A DNA stretch of 64,000 nucleotides from Apteryx mantelli. Lineage: Eukaryota > Chordata > Aves > Apterygiformes > Apterygidae. The stretch spans positions 761,501-825,500 of the forward strand of contig NC_089981.1 in NCBI RefSeq assembly GCF_036417845.1, read 5' to 3'. Position 1 is the first letter of the stretch. Every line of letters begins with the position of its first letter. This document shows positions 1 through 11,770 of this stretch, piece after piece. The position numbers and the translations under genes are program-made. The notes under the pieces are model-generated. The model had not been told where the DNA came from. It did not search any database and saw only the letters and a list, made by a program, of their open reading frames with translations.

Positions 1-220
1 GGGCACGGGGGCGCCGCGGGCGGCTGCAGCCCTGAGCCGGGGGACGTGCAGCGCGGCAGCTCCGCGCCCGGGCGCAGGGGGCCCCGCTGGGGCGGGGGGC
101 GGGGGGGGGTGGGCATTTAGCTGGGGACGCACGGGGACACCCCCGCGGCAGCCCCGTACCCGCCTCCCGCCGGCAGCGCCGTGGAGCCCCCGCTCCCGGG
201 TGGCACGGTGACCTCATCGA

Positions 221-228
221 TGACGTCA
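221..228. promoter_or_regulatory. Perfect CRE palindrome upstream of CARNS1
   Basis: TGACGTCA, the full CREB/ATF consensus, about 475 bp upstream of the TATA-like box of CARNS1. The motif is seen directly; its use is inferred. The flanking 1-290 is CpG-rich and shows no coding exon. Confidence 0.45.
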
Positions 229-287
229 CCGGTGCCAGGGGAAGGGCAGCCCATGATGGCACTGCGGGAGCCGCCAGCCCTCATACG

Positions 288-600
288 GGGGTGCCTCTCC
301 TGCCCGCCACCAGCCCTCGTGCGCGGGTGCCAGTCTCGCCCGCTGCCAGCCCTCGTGCAAGGGTACCACTCGCACCCGCCACCAGCCCTTGTGCGCAGGT
401 GCCGCTCTCGCTAACCCTTGTGCAAGGGTGCCCGCTCTCACCCACCGCCAGCCCTGGTGCGAGGGTGCTGCTGTCACCCACCGCCAGCCCTGGTGCGAGG
501 GTGCTGCTCTCGCCCGCCGCCAGCCCTCGTGCGAGGGTGCTGCTCTCGCCCGCCGCCAGCCCTCGTGCGAGGGTGCCGGGTGCCCCCCGCCAGCCCCAAC
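288..600. repeat. 36-bp minisatellite upstream of CARNS1 promoter
   Basis: About eight imperfect copies of a 36-bp unit built around CAGCCCTCGTGCGAGGGTGC. The period is a multiple of three, so open frames on both strands cross it, but these are low-complexity and not credible proteins. Confidence 0.85.
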
Positions 601-697
601 CCACAGGGACAATGGGGCTCTGTGCTGCAGTGGCCGGCGCCGGTAATCCGGGCCACGGGGCCGGTGCCCCCCGGGGCGGCCGAGGCGGCGCTTCGCG

Positions 698-792
698 TTT
701 AAAGGCCCTGGCAGGGCCCCAGCGGCACAGGCAGAGCCGCACCGGCAGAGCCGCCGGTGCCCCCCTGCCAGGCGTCCCTGTGCCCTCCCCAG
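698..792 (+). promoter_or_regulatory. CARNS1: Candidate CARNS1 core promoter and non-coding exon 1
   Basis: A TATA-like TTTAAA lies at 698-703. About 25-30 bp downstream a GC-rich leader runs to a good splice donor (CCCCAG|GTACCG, exon end 792). The next acceptor, CTCTTGCAG ending at 1283, opens the 19-nt exon carrying the ATG. A short 5'UTR exon (about 728-792) spliced to 1284-1302 is therefore plausible. The start site is not directly supported. Confidence 0.5.
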
Positions 793-1299
793 GTACCGGC
801 GGCGGGGCCCAGGCGTCCTGGCAGGGGGAAAGCAGGGTGCAGGGGGGGGGCATGTGGCGGTGCCTGGGCTGGGGGGGCCGGCAACCCCCTGGCTGCGCAC
901 CCATGGGGGGGGGGGGTGCCGCGTGTCCCCAAACCCGTCACTGGCTCACGTCCGCCCCGTGTGTGCGTGGGGGCGGAGGGGGGAGCCGCAGGCCCGGACG
1001 CCTGGGCCCTTCGCCCCAGGGCACCTTGGAGGAAGGCGGGGGGGGGGGGGGGCGCCCCCGGCTGTGCCAAGCCGGCGTGGGATTACGCTAATCTCCCCTC
1101 GGCCTGAGCCAGAGCCACTGGGACACCGGGGCTGGCACCGGCGGGTGCCGCGGGAGGGTGCCCGGGGCTGGCACCGGCGGGTGCCGCGGGTGCTCAGGCA
1201 CAACCAGGGTGGTGCTGGGGCGCCCGTGGATTCGGGCGCCCCGGTGGAGCCCGGCTGATCCCCGCCTGTCCCGTCTCTTGCAGCCCCGCCGCCGCCAGG

Positions 1300-4200
1300 A
1301 TGGTGAGTGGGGCGCGGGGCGGGCGCGGGGCCGGGGCGGCGGGGGCCCCCTCGCAGGCGCGGGGCGGCCGGCGGGGCCGCGAGCAGGCAGGCGGCCGGCT
1401 CGCCGTGCCCCCGCGCGTGACCCGGCGGGGACAAGGGGACGCTTTGTCCGGGAGCCGCCTGGCCCCGGCAGCTGGCACTGCCCCGCGGCCCCGGACGCAG
1501 CGGGAGTGGGGCGCCCGGGCACCGCTGCGCCGCGGCCCCACGCCTGCCCCATGCCTGCCACCGCCTCTGCCCCATGCCTGCCGCTGCCTCTGCCCACGCC
1601 AGCCCCCTCTCTGCCCAATGCCTGCCCTGTCTCTGCCCCACGCCTGCCCCATGCCTGCCACCGCCTCTGCCCACGCGAGCCCCTCTCTGCCCAATGCCTG
1701 CCCTGTCTCTGCCCCATGCCTGCCCCATGCCTGCCACCGCCTCTGCCCCATGCCTGCCCTTTCTCTGCCCCATGCCTGCCACCGCCTCTGCCCACGCCAG
1801 CCCCTCTCTGCCCAATGCCTGCCCTGTCTCTGCCCCATGCCTGCCACCGCCTCTGCCCCATGCCTGCTGCTGCCTCTGCCCACGCCAGCCCCTCTCTGCC
1901 CAATGCCTGCCCTATCTCTGCCCCATGCCTGCCCCATGCCTGCCACTGCCTCTGCCTCATGCCTGCCACCGCCTCTGCCCACGCGAGCCCCTCTCTGCCC
2001 AATGCCTGCCCTATCTCTGCCCCATGCCTGCCCCAACTTTGCCCCATGCCTGCCCCATGCCTGCCACCGCCTCTGCCCACGCCAGCCCCCTCTCTGCCCA
2101 ATGCCTGCCCTTTCTCTGCTCCATGCCTGCCCCATGCCTGCCCCAACTCTGCTCCACACCTGCCCCATGCCTGCCACCGCCTCTGCCCCATGCCTGCCCT
2201 TTCTCTGCCCCATGCCTGCCACTGCCTCTGCCCACGCCAGCCCCTCTCTGCCCAATGCCTGCCCTGTCTCTGCCCCATGCCTGCCACCGCCTCTGCCCCA
2301 TGCCTGCTGCTGCCTCTGCCCACGCCAGCCCCTCTCTGCGCAATGCCTGCCCTATCTCTGCCCCATGCCTGCCCCATGCCTGCCACTGCCTCTGCCTCAT
2401 GCCTGCCACCGCCTCTGCCCACGCGAGCCCCTCTCTGCCCAATGCCTGCCCTATCTCTGCCCCATGCCTGCCCCAACTTTGCCCCATGCCTGCCCCATGC
2501 CTGCCACCGCCTCTGCCCACGCCAGCCCCCTCTCTGCCCAATGCCTGCCCTTTCTCTGCTCCATGCCTGCCCCATGCCTGCCCTATCTCTGCTCCACACC
2601 TGCCCCATGCCTGCCACCACCTCTGCCTCATGCCTGCCACCGCCTCTGCCCACGCCAGCCCCCTCTCTGCCCAATGCCTGCCCTTTCTCTGCTCCACACC
2701 TGCCGCATGCCTGCCACCGCCTCTGCCCACGCCAGCCCCCTCTCTGCCCAATGCCTGCCCTTTCTCTGCTCCATGCCTGCCCCATGCCTGCCCTATCTCT
2801 GCTCCACACCTGCCCCATGCCTGCCACCACCTCTGCCTCATGCCTGCCACCGCCTCTGCCCACGCCAGCCCCCTCTCTGCCCAATGCCTGCCCTTTCTCT
2901 GCTCCATGCCTGCCCCATGCCTGCCGCTGCCTCTGCCCACACCAGCCCCCTCTCTGCCCAATGCCTGCCCTTTCTCTGCTCCATGCCTGCCCCATGCCTG
3001 CCCTATCTCTGCTCCACACCTGCCCCATGCCTGCCACCACCTCTGCCTCATGCCTGCCACCGCCTCTGCCCACGCCAGCCCCCTCTCTGCCCCATGCCTG
3101 CCCTATCTCTGCCCCACGCCTGCCCCATGCCTGCCACCGCCTCTGCCCCATGCCTGCCCTTTCTCTGCCCCATGCCTGCCACCACCTCTGCCTCATGCCT
3201 GCCCCATGCCTGCCGCTGCCTCTGCCCACACCAGCCCCCTCTCTGCCCAATGCCTGCCCTATCTCTGCCCCATGCCCGCCCAATGCCTGCCCTATCTCTG
3301 CCCCATGCCTGCCACCGCCTCTGCCCCATGCCTGCCGCTGCCTCTGCCCACGCCAGCCCCTCTCTGTGCAATGCCTGCCCTATCTCTGCCCCACGCCTGC
3401 CCCTCTCTGCGCAATGCCTGCCCTGTCTCTGCCCCACACCTGCCCCATGCCTGCCAACGCCTCTGCCCACGCCAGCCCCTCTCTGCCCAATGCCTGCCCT
3501 ATCTCTGCCCCATGCCTGCCACCGCCTCTGCCCACGCCAGCCCCTCTCTGCCCCATGCCTGCCACCGCCTCTGCCCCGCGCCTGCCCCATGCCTGCCACC
3601 GCCTCTGCCTCATGCCTGCCACCACCTCTGCCCCATGCCTGCCACCGCCTCTGCCCACGCCAGCCCCTCTCTGCCCAATGCCTGCCCTATCTCTGCCCCA
3701 TGCCTGCCCCATGCCTGCCACTGCCTCTGCTCCATGCCTGCCACCGCCTCTGCCCACATGAGCCCCTCTCTGCCCAATGCCTGCCCTGTCTCTGCCCCAC
3801 GCCTGCCCCATGCCTGCCACTGCCTCTGCCCCATGCCTGCCACCGCCTCTGCCCATGCGAGCCCCCTCTCTGCCCAATGCCTGCCCTGTCTCTGCCCCAT
3901 GCCTGCCCCAACTTTGCCCCATGCCTGCCCCATGCCTGCCACTGCCTCTGCCCACGCCAGCCCCCTCTCTGCCCAATGCCTGCCCTTTCTCTGCTCCATG
4001 CCTGCCCCATGCCTGCCCCAACTCTGCTCCACACCTGCCGCATGCCTGCCACCGCCTCTGCCCACGCCAGCCCCCTCTCTGCCCCATGCCTGCCCTATCT
4101 CTGCCCCATGCCTGCCCCATGCCTGCCACCACCTCTGCCTCATGCCTGCCACCGCCTCTGCCCACGCCAGCCCCTCTCTGCGCAATGCCTGCCCTGTCTC

Positions 4201-7200
4201 TGCCCCACGCCTGCCCCATGCCTGCCACCGCCTCTGCCCCATGCCTGCCACCGCCTCTGCCCACGCCAGCCCCTCTCTGCCCAATGCCTGCCCTATCTCT
4301 GCCCCATGCCTGCCACCACCTCTGCCCAGGGCAGCCCCCTCTCTGCCCAATGCCTGCCCCAACTCTGCCAATGCCTGCCCCAACTCTGCCCCACACCTGC
4401 CCCATGCCTGCTGCTGCCTCTGCCCATGCGAGCCCCCTCTCTGACCAATGCCTGCCCTATCTCTGCCCCATGCCTGCCACCACCTCTGCCCCACACCTGC
4501 CCCATGCCTGCTGCTGCCTCTGCCCATGCGAGCCCCCTCTCTGACCAATGCCTGCCCTATCTCTGCCCCATGCCTGCCCCAACTCTGCCCCACGCCTGCC
4601 TCATGCCTGCCACTGCCTCTGCCCATGCCAGCCCCCTCTCTGCCCAATGCCTGCCCTATCTCTGCCCCATGCCAGCTGTATGCCAGTCCCATCTCTGCCC
4701 CATCTTTGCCCTATGCCAGTCCCATCTCTACCCCATGCCATCCCCATTCCAGTCCCATGCTAGCCCCATGCCAGCTCCATGCCTGCCCCAGCTCTGCCCT
4801 GTGCCAGCCCCTTGCCAGCCCTGTCTCTGCGCCCGCAGCTCTCCGTGGACCAGATCAGCGCAGAGCAGCCGCTGGGCCTCAAGGAGCCGGACTGGGCCGA
4901 GCCGGAGGCGCCGTGCCTGAGCTGTCCTTGCGACGGGAGCCCCGACGGCCCCGCGGTCCCCGAGGGCACCCAGCAGCCCGCCGGCGCCCCTGATGCCTAC
5001 GAGCTGCTGCAGAGCGCCCTGCGCCAGGAGGGGCTGCCCGGCACCGTGGACCGCACCGCCGAGCCCCGCACGGGTACGGGGGGCACGGGGGGGGGGGGGA
5101 GCGGGGCTGGAAACGGGCCCGGGGGGGGGGCGGTGGGGGTGGCTCAGGCCAGGAGCCGTCAACCCTCGCCGTGCCGGCAGGGTTCGGCCCGCTGGACGTG
5201 ACCGTCTGCATCCTGGGCGCCCCCACCGCCTTCCTGCCGGTGCTGCTGGAGGGCGGCACCCGCTGCCCAGGTGCGTAACCCCCCCCCCCCCCCAAAAAAT
5301 CCCCATGTCCCAGCCCCGTAGCGCCCGCCGTGGGGCGGCTCCCGCAGCAGGTGCCCCCGCAGGTGCCATGCTGCTGTGCCTGTCGCCCGCCTGGGCCACC
5401 CGCGCGCCCTCGGAGACGCGGCCCGGCGCCTGGTCGCTGCTGCTCTCCCGCGCCGTCTCCTTCGAGGAGGGCGGCCGCAGCGCCCTGGAGGCCTTCGCGC
5501 CGCCCCGCCGCGCCGCCTACGCCACCGGCGCCTTCGCCGCGGCCGCCTGGGCCGCCGAGCTGGCCCGCGACCTCGACTGCCCCACGGGGGGCTCGGCCCC
5601 GCTCGCCCGCCTCCTCGAGGACCCGCTGGCCGCCCGGGGGGTGCTGGCGGCCCGCGCCGGGCTGCCCGTGCCCCCCACGCTGGCTTTCGTCCCGCCGCGG
5701 ACCGGGGGGGCCCTGCCGCTGCCCGGCGCCCCCGGGCTGCGCCTGGTGCGGCTGGGCGCCGCCGCCGCCGCCGCCGGCCAGGACGGCCTCATCCAGGAGG
5801 AGGTGGGCGCCTTCCTGGCGGGCGCCGCCATGGCCCCCTACGCCCAGGTGCGCACCGGCCGCGGGGCGACACGGGGCGATGCAGCGGCGCGTGGCTGCGG
5901 CAGGGCGGCTGTCGGGGTGATGTGGGGTGACACAGCAGTGCGTGCAAGCAGCGGCGCGGGTGTTGGGGTGATGCAGGGTGACGCGGCGGTGCGTGCGGGC
6001 GGCAGTGTGGCTGGCTGCCGGGATGATGCGGAGTGACATGGAGGCGCGCGCGAGTGGTGGTGCAGCTGTTGGGGTGATGCAGGGTGACACGGCGGTGCGC
6101 ACGAGCGGCGGTGCAGCTGTTGGGGTGACACAGTGGTGCATGTGGGCAGCGGCACGGCTGTTGGGGTGGTGCGGTTGTGTGTGCGGGTGGCAGCGTGGCT
6201 GTCGGAGTGACGCGGCAGTGCATGCGGGCAGCAGTGTGGCTGGCTGTCGGGATGATGCGGAGTGACATGGAGGTGCACGTGAGCGGTGGTGCAGCTGTTG
6301 GGGTGATGCAGTGGTGTGTGCGTGCGGCAGTGCGGCTGTTGGGGTGACACAGTGGTGCATGCGGGCAGCGGCACAGCTGTTGGGGTGATGCGGGGTGACG
6401 CGGTGGTGCGTGTGGGCAGCGGCGCGGCCGTCAGGGTGACACAGTGGTGCGGACGGGCGGCAGCGCGGCCAACGGGGTGACACGGTGGTGCAGACAGGCG
6501 GCAGCGCAGCTGTCGGGGTGACGCAGTGGTGCGTGCAGGTGGCAGCACGGCTGTCGGGGTGATGTGGTGGTGTGGATGGGTGGCAGAGTGGCTGTCAGGG
6601 TGACGTGGTGGTGCATGCGGGTGGCAGCGCGGCTGTTGGGGTGACACAGTGGTGCGTGCGTGCGGCGGTGCGGCTGTTGGGGTGACGCAGGGTGACGCGG
6701 CGGTGCGTGCGGGCGGCGGCGCGGCCGTCGGGGTGACACGGCGGCGCTGTGCGCAGGTGGCGGTGCAGCCGGCCGGGTGGCGGTGGCGCGGGAGCGGCGC
6801 CCGCAGCACCCACGCGAAGGCGGAGGGGGCCGCGGTGGCGCAGGCGGTGCGGGGCCGGCTCCGCGGCCTGCGGGAGGAGGAGAGCGTCCTGCTGGAGGCC
6901 CTGGTGCCCACCGCCCGCCTGCCCGCCCCCGCCAGCCCCACACGTAAGCCCCGCCCACCGCCGCCATCTTGGCCCCACCCCCCCGCCCCGGGGCGGGCGG
7001 CCATCTTGGGCTCCCCTGGGGGAGGGCGGCCATCTTGGGCTCCCACAACCCCCTGGGGAGGAGAGCGGGGATTTGGGGTCCCCCCAACTGCCAGGGCAGG
7101 GTGCGAAGGCGGCTGCTTCGGCCCCCCCACGGTGCCCCAGGTTGGGATGGGAGGGCAGCCATCTTTGACTCCCACAATCCCCTGGGGCTGGGGGGGGGGA

Positions 7201-10192
7201 GGGTGGCCATCTTGGCATCCCACACCCTCCCGAGGTTGGGTAGGGAGGGGGCCATTGGGGCCCCGAATGGGTAGGGGTGGGGGCTGCGGTGCCGCGCTGG
7301 GAGCCTTCGTGGCGGGGTAGACACGGCCACCGCATCGGGTCCCCCCCCCCCCAACCTGGGGGGTGGAGGGTGGGCGGCCCCCTTGGCCAGCCCCCACGGC
7401 TGTGGGGTGGGGGGTGCCCAGCGAAGGCCGGCGCCGTGAGGCGCCGCCCCGTGCCCGCCCGTCCCTGCCCTCGTCCCTCGCCCCCCCAGGCAGCGCCTCC
7501 CCAAGGCCGCCCATGGCCCTCCGCATCTGCACCGTGGTCTGCAGGTCCTGGGGGGACCGCCCCCAGCTCTGCCAGGTAGGCCCCGCCCCTGGATCTGCTG
7601 GCTCCACCCCCCCGGGGGGGGCGGGCTGAGGGCAGGCAGCCAATCGGGGGAGTTGCCTCGGCTTCCTGGCTGGTGGAGTGGCTGCAGTCCCCGCCCCCTG
7701 CTCCCGTGCCCTGCTTTCAGGGGGTGGGCAGGGTATGGCAACGTGTGGCCCCGCCCCCAGGCAGTGAGGGGGCGTGGCCATGAGCATCCCCACCTGCCAG
7801 CAGGTGGGGGCGTGGCCATGAGCATCCCCACCCCCAGGTGGTGTGGGGGCGTGGTCATGAGCATCCCCACCCCCAGGTGATGTGGGGGCATGGCCATGAG
7901 AGGGCCCCCCCCGCAGCTTGGGGGCGTGGCCACGAGAGGCCCCACCCCCAGGCAGCGTGGGGGCGTGGCCATGAGCACCCCTACCTGCAGGCAAGTGGGG
8001 GCATGGCCATGAGCATCCCCACCCCTAGGCAGCTTGGGGGTGTGGCCACGAGAGGCCCCACCCCCAGGCAGCTTGGGGGTGTGGCCATGAGCATCCCCAC
8101 CCCCAGGCAAGTGGGGGCGTGGCCATAAGCATCCCCGCCCCCTGGCAGCTTGGGGGTGTGGCCACGAGAGGCCCCACCCCCAGGCAGCTTGGGGGCGGGG
8201 CCAGGGACGTCCCCGCCCCCCTGGCAGCGCTGTCCCCGCAGGTGGCGTGCGGTGTGGGGCGGGCCGAGGCGCCGGTGCGCCACGGGGCGGCGCTGCCCCA
8301 GGGCCTGGACTCGGCCCTGCAGCAGTGGGGCCTCACGGAGCCGGGCCAGCGGCAGGCCCTGGCCGCCCGGCTGCGTCACGCCGCCGAGGCCGCCATGGCC
8401 GCCGTCCTCGACGCGGAGGCTGAGCTGACGCCCGAGCAGCGCGGCGGCGCCCGGGCGCAGACCGACGTCATGGGTGAGCGGCGGCCGGGCGGGGGGGGGG
8501 CCGGGGGGCACCGGGGCGCCCCGTGGCGCTGAGCCCGGCCTCCCCGGCCCCCAGGCGTGGACTTCCTGCTGACCTGCGTGGGCGACTCGCTGGAGCTCAT
8601 GGCCCTGTCGACCAACGCGCAGCGGTGCCTGGAGACCTGCGGGCTGGCCGAGGCCATGGGGCGCGCCGTGGGCGAGCCCGCCGGCGACCTGCCCCGCCTG
8701 CTGGCCGAGACCATGCTGCACCGGGCGCAGCGCCACCTCCTAGAGGGCAAGGACATCCTGCTCATCGGGGCTGGCGGCGTCAGCAAGAGCTTCGTCTGGG
8801 ACGCGGCCCAGGAGTACGGCCTCAAGGTGAGACCCGGGGCCGGCACCGACGGCCATCAGGAGGTTTCAGAGTGAACGCCCCGTGGCTGACGCGGGAGGGG
8901 GCTGCGGCGCCGGTGCCCCTGCCGCTGTGACGCCGGCCGTGTCCCTCGTGGGGGGGGGGGGGATGCAGATCCACCTGGTGGAGTCGGACCCGGAACACTT
9001 TGCGGCGGGGCTGGTGGAGACCTTCCTGCCCTACGACAGCACGGAGCACCGGCGGGACGAGGAGCACGCCGAGCGGGTGGCCGAGCTGGTGCGGGCCCGG
9101 GGCCTGCGCCCCCACGCCTGCCTCTGCTACTGGGACGACTGCGTGGTGCTGGCGGCCCTGGTGTGCCAGCGCCTGGGGCTGCGCGCCAACCCGCCGGCCG
9201 CCGTGCGCCTGGCCAAGCAGAAGAGCCGGACCCACCAGCACCTGCTGCGGTGCCGCCGCGGCCGCCCGCCGCCCGCCGCCTACGCCGTGCCCTGCTGCCA
9301 CGTGGAGAGCCACGGCGACGTGGAGCGGGCCGCCGCCGCCCTGCCCTTCCCCGCCGTGGCCAAGCTGGAGTACGGGGCGGGCGCCGTGGGCGTGCGGCTG
9401 GTGGAGAGCGCCGGCGAGTGCCACGCGCACGCCGAGCGGCTGTGGCGCGACCTGCGGGCCGACGCCGACCACCCGGGCATCGGGCTGGGCTGGGGCAACA
9501 GCATGCTGCTCATGGAGTACGTGCCGGGCACCGAGCACGACGTGGACCTGGTGCTCTTCGAGGGGCAGCTGCTGGGCGCCTGGGTGTCCGACAACGGCCC
9601 CACGCGGGTGCCCGCCTTCCTGGAGACGGCCGCCTGCATGCCCTCGTGCCTGCCGGCCGACCGGCAGGCGCAGCTGGTGCGGGCGGCCCACCAGTGCTGC
9701 GTGGCGTGCGGGCTGGCCGACGGCGTCTTCAACGTGGAGCTGAAGCTGGCGCCGGGCGGCCCCCGCCTGCTGGAGATCAACCCCCGCATGGGCGGCTTCT
9801 ACCTCCGCGACTGGATCCGCGAGGTCTACGGCGCCGACCTGCTGCTGGCCGCCGTGCTGGTGGCCTGCGGGCTGCGGCCGGTGCTGCCCGCCCAGCCCGC
9901 CGCCCGCACCCACCTGGCCGGCGTCATGTGCCTGGCCTCGCTGCACGGGCCGGCCCTGGGCGCCGGCGGCGGGCTGGCGGCGCTGCGGGCGCTGCAGGCG
10001 CGCGGCCTCGTCCGCCTCAACCGCCTCTTCGAGCAGCCCGAGGCGGGCGAGTACGAGGAGCCCTACCTGAGCGTGGCCTGCGGCGGCGCCACGCGCCACG
10101 ACGCCTGCCTCCGCCTGCTCGGCCTCTGCCAGGCGCTGGGCATCGACTCGCCCTGCTACCCCGTCGCCCACTTCCTCTCCCACTTCAAATAG
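1300..10192 (+). CDS. CARNS1: Carnosine synthase 1 (ATP-grasp ligase), nine coding exons
   Basis: Cytosolic ATP-grasp ligase that joins beta-alanine (or GABA) to L-histidine to give carnosine (homocarnosine), abundant in bird muscle. Exons read: 1300-1302 (ATG alone), 4839-5073, 5181-5270, 5363-5847, 6757-6943, 7490-7575, 8242-8473, 8555-8826, 8969-10192. All phases join and give 937 residues; I recall about 950 for the long human form. Landmarks: AMLLCLSPAW near residue 110, GAGGVSK near 511, LAKQKS near 611, the ATP-grasp lid KLEYGAGAVGVRL near 661 and the metal/ATP-binding EINPRMGG near 799; the C-terminus VAHFLSHFK matches the vertebrate end. The ATG (GCCAGGATGG) is in good Kozak context. 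Introns 1, 4 and 6 carry minisatellites. No frame break seen. Identification very secure; exon 2 (N-terminal extension) slightly less so. Confidence 0.95.
1540..4830. repeat. 3.3-kb minisatellite filling CARNS1 intron 1
   Basis: Imperfect tandem array of short modules such as CCCATGCCTGCCACCGCC, TCTGCCCACGCCAGCCCC and CTCTGCCCAATGCCTGCC, mixed into longer higher-order blocks. It occupies almost all of the intron between the ATG exon (ends 1302) and the exon at 4839. Stop codons are rare in all three + frames and on the - strand, so very long open frames (over 700-1200 codons) cross it. These are Pro/Ala/Cys/Leu or Gly/Arg/Gln/Trp repeats and are artefacts of composition. Confidence 0.95.
5870..6745. 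repeat. About 40-bp minisatellite in CARNS1 intron 4
   Basis: Roughly 20 diverged copies of a 40-50 bp unit containing GGGGTGACRCAGTGGTGCG and GGCAGCGCGGCTGT. It lies between the exon ending at 5847 and the one starting at 6757 and stops about 12 bp before the acceptor. Confidence 0.85.
7745..8215. repeat. 39-bp minisatellite in CARNS1 intron 6
   Basis: About eleven copies of a 39-40 bp unit with GGGGGCGTGGCCATGAGCAT and CCCCACCCCCAGGCAG. GGCGTGGCC/GGGCGTGG boxes resemble KLF/Sp1 sites, and CCCCCAG resembles a splice acceptor in every unit. The real acceptor (CCCGCAG, ending 8241) follows the array directly. Confidence 0.9.
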
Positions 10193-10299
10193 CCCCCGGG
10201 GAGGCACCGGGGGCCGGCGCGGGGCGGCGCCGGGCGGGCACGGCCGGGTGCCCCCGCCACGGGCACCCCGCCGCCCCGGCCGGCCTCCTCCCCTGCTCC

Positions 10300-10700
10300 C
10301 CTGGCAGCCCGGAGCCCCCATCCCCTGTCGTCCCCATCCCCTGGCACCCCCAAGCCCTGGCACCCTGCAAGCCCTGGCCCCAGCACCCCCAAACCCTGTC
10401 CCTGGCATCCGTATCCCCTGGCACCCCCATCCCTGGGCACCCCCCAAGTTCTGACCCTGGCATCCCTGGCACCCCCATATCCGTCCCCTGGCACCCCTGT
10501 TCCCTGGCACCCCCAAGCCCTGTCCCTGGCCCCAAACCCTGCCCCTGTCATAGCCATCCCCTGGCACCCCCATTGCCTGGCACCCCCAAACCCCACCCCT
10601 GCCATCCCTGTCCCCCGGCACCCCCATCCCATGGCACCCCCCAACCCTGGCCCAGCACCCCATCCCTGGCACCGCAAACCCTGTCCCGGCATCCCCCGCC
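10300..10700. repeat. 15-16 bp degenerate repeat after the CARNS1 stop
   Basis: Runs of CTGGCACCCCCATCCC-like units begin about 110 bp after the CARNS1 stop codon. They lie in what would be CARNS1 3'UTR if polyadenylation uses the AATAAA at 13527. 10193-10300 is GC-rich with no feature recognised. Confidence 0.75.
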
Positions 10701-10914
10701 CCAGGCGGGTGCAGTGCCCCCGTGCCGGGGCCACGCAGCATGGTGCCTTCGGGGACGTGCAGCCCGGCGCTCCATGCCGTCCCCAGGACGGGGGGGGGGG
10801 AACGCCCCGTCCCTGTCCCCAACACCGTGCTCACCAAGGCGGGCCAGAACAGCGGGCACAGCCTGCGGTGGGGCAGCCCGGCCTGCCCACGCTCAGCACC
10901 CCGGGGTGCTGGGC

Positions 10915-11770
10915 CAGCACCAGGAGACCCCGCAATAACGAACCGATGCGGGGAGACCCTGCAATAACACACCAGCACCAGGGGAGACCCTACAATAACA
11001 AACCAGCATGGGGAGACCCTGCAATAACACACCAGCACTAGGGGAGACCCTGCAATAACAAACCAGCATGGGGAGACCCTGCAATAACACACCAGCACCA
11101 GGGGAGACCCTACAATAACAAACCAGCATGGGGAGACCCTGCAATAACACACCAGCACCAGGGGAGACCCTGCAATAACACACCAGCATGGGGAGACCCT
11201 GCAATAACACACCAGCACCAGGGGAGACCCTGCAATAACAAACCGATGCGGGGAGACCCTGCAATAACACACCAGCACCAGGGGAGACCCTACAATAACA
11301 AACCAGCATGGGGAGACCCTGCAATAACACACCAGCACCAGGGGAGACCCTGCAATAACACACCAGCATGGGGAGACCCTGCAATAACACACCAGCACCA
11401 GGGGAGACCCTGCAATAACAAACCGATGCGGGGAGACCCTGCAATAACACACCAGCACCAGGGGAGACCCTACAATAACACACCAGCACTAGGGGAGACC
11501 CTGCAATAACACACCAGCATGGGGAGACCCTACAATAACAAACCAGCATGGGGAGACCCTGCAATAACACACCAGCACTAGGGGAGAACCTGCAATAATG
11601 AACTGATGCGGGGAGACCCTGCAATAACAAACTGGTGCGGGGAGACCCTGCAATAACACACCAGCACCAGGGGAGACCCTGCAATAACAAACCAGCACCA
11701 GGGGAGACCCTGCAATAACAAACCGATGCGGGGAGACCCTGCAATAACACACCAGCACCAGGGGACCCTG
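10915..11770. repeat. 30-bp satellite-like array, about 28 copies
   Basis: Highly regular array of a 29/31-bp unit, GGGGAGACCCTGCAATAACA plus ACCAGCACCA or ACCAGCAT/ACCGATGCG variants, organised as 60-bp dimers. Copies are more similar than in any other array here, so expansion was recent. Each unit holds CAATAACA but no AATAAA. Confidence 0.95.

Noticed and set aside
1300-4920. Very long open frames (over 700-1200 codons) on both strands
   Set aside because: They run through a minisatellite whose units lack stop codons; overlapping frames on both strands are equally open and low-complexity.
8822-11458. Long - strand open frame across CARNS1 and the 30-bp array
   Set aside because: It is antisense to the conserved last exon of CARNS1 and then reads the repeat as a CYCRVSP periodic peptide; no domain.
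10915-11770. CRISPR-like regular array
   Set aside because: Units are contiguous with no unique spacers, in a vertebrate genome; it is a minisatellite.
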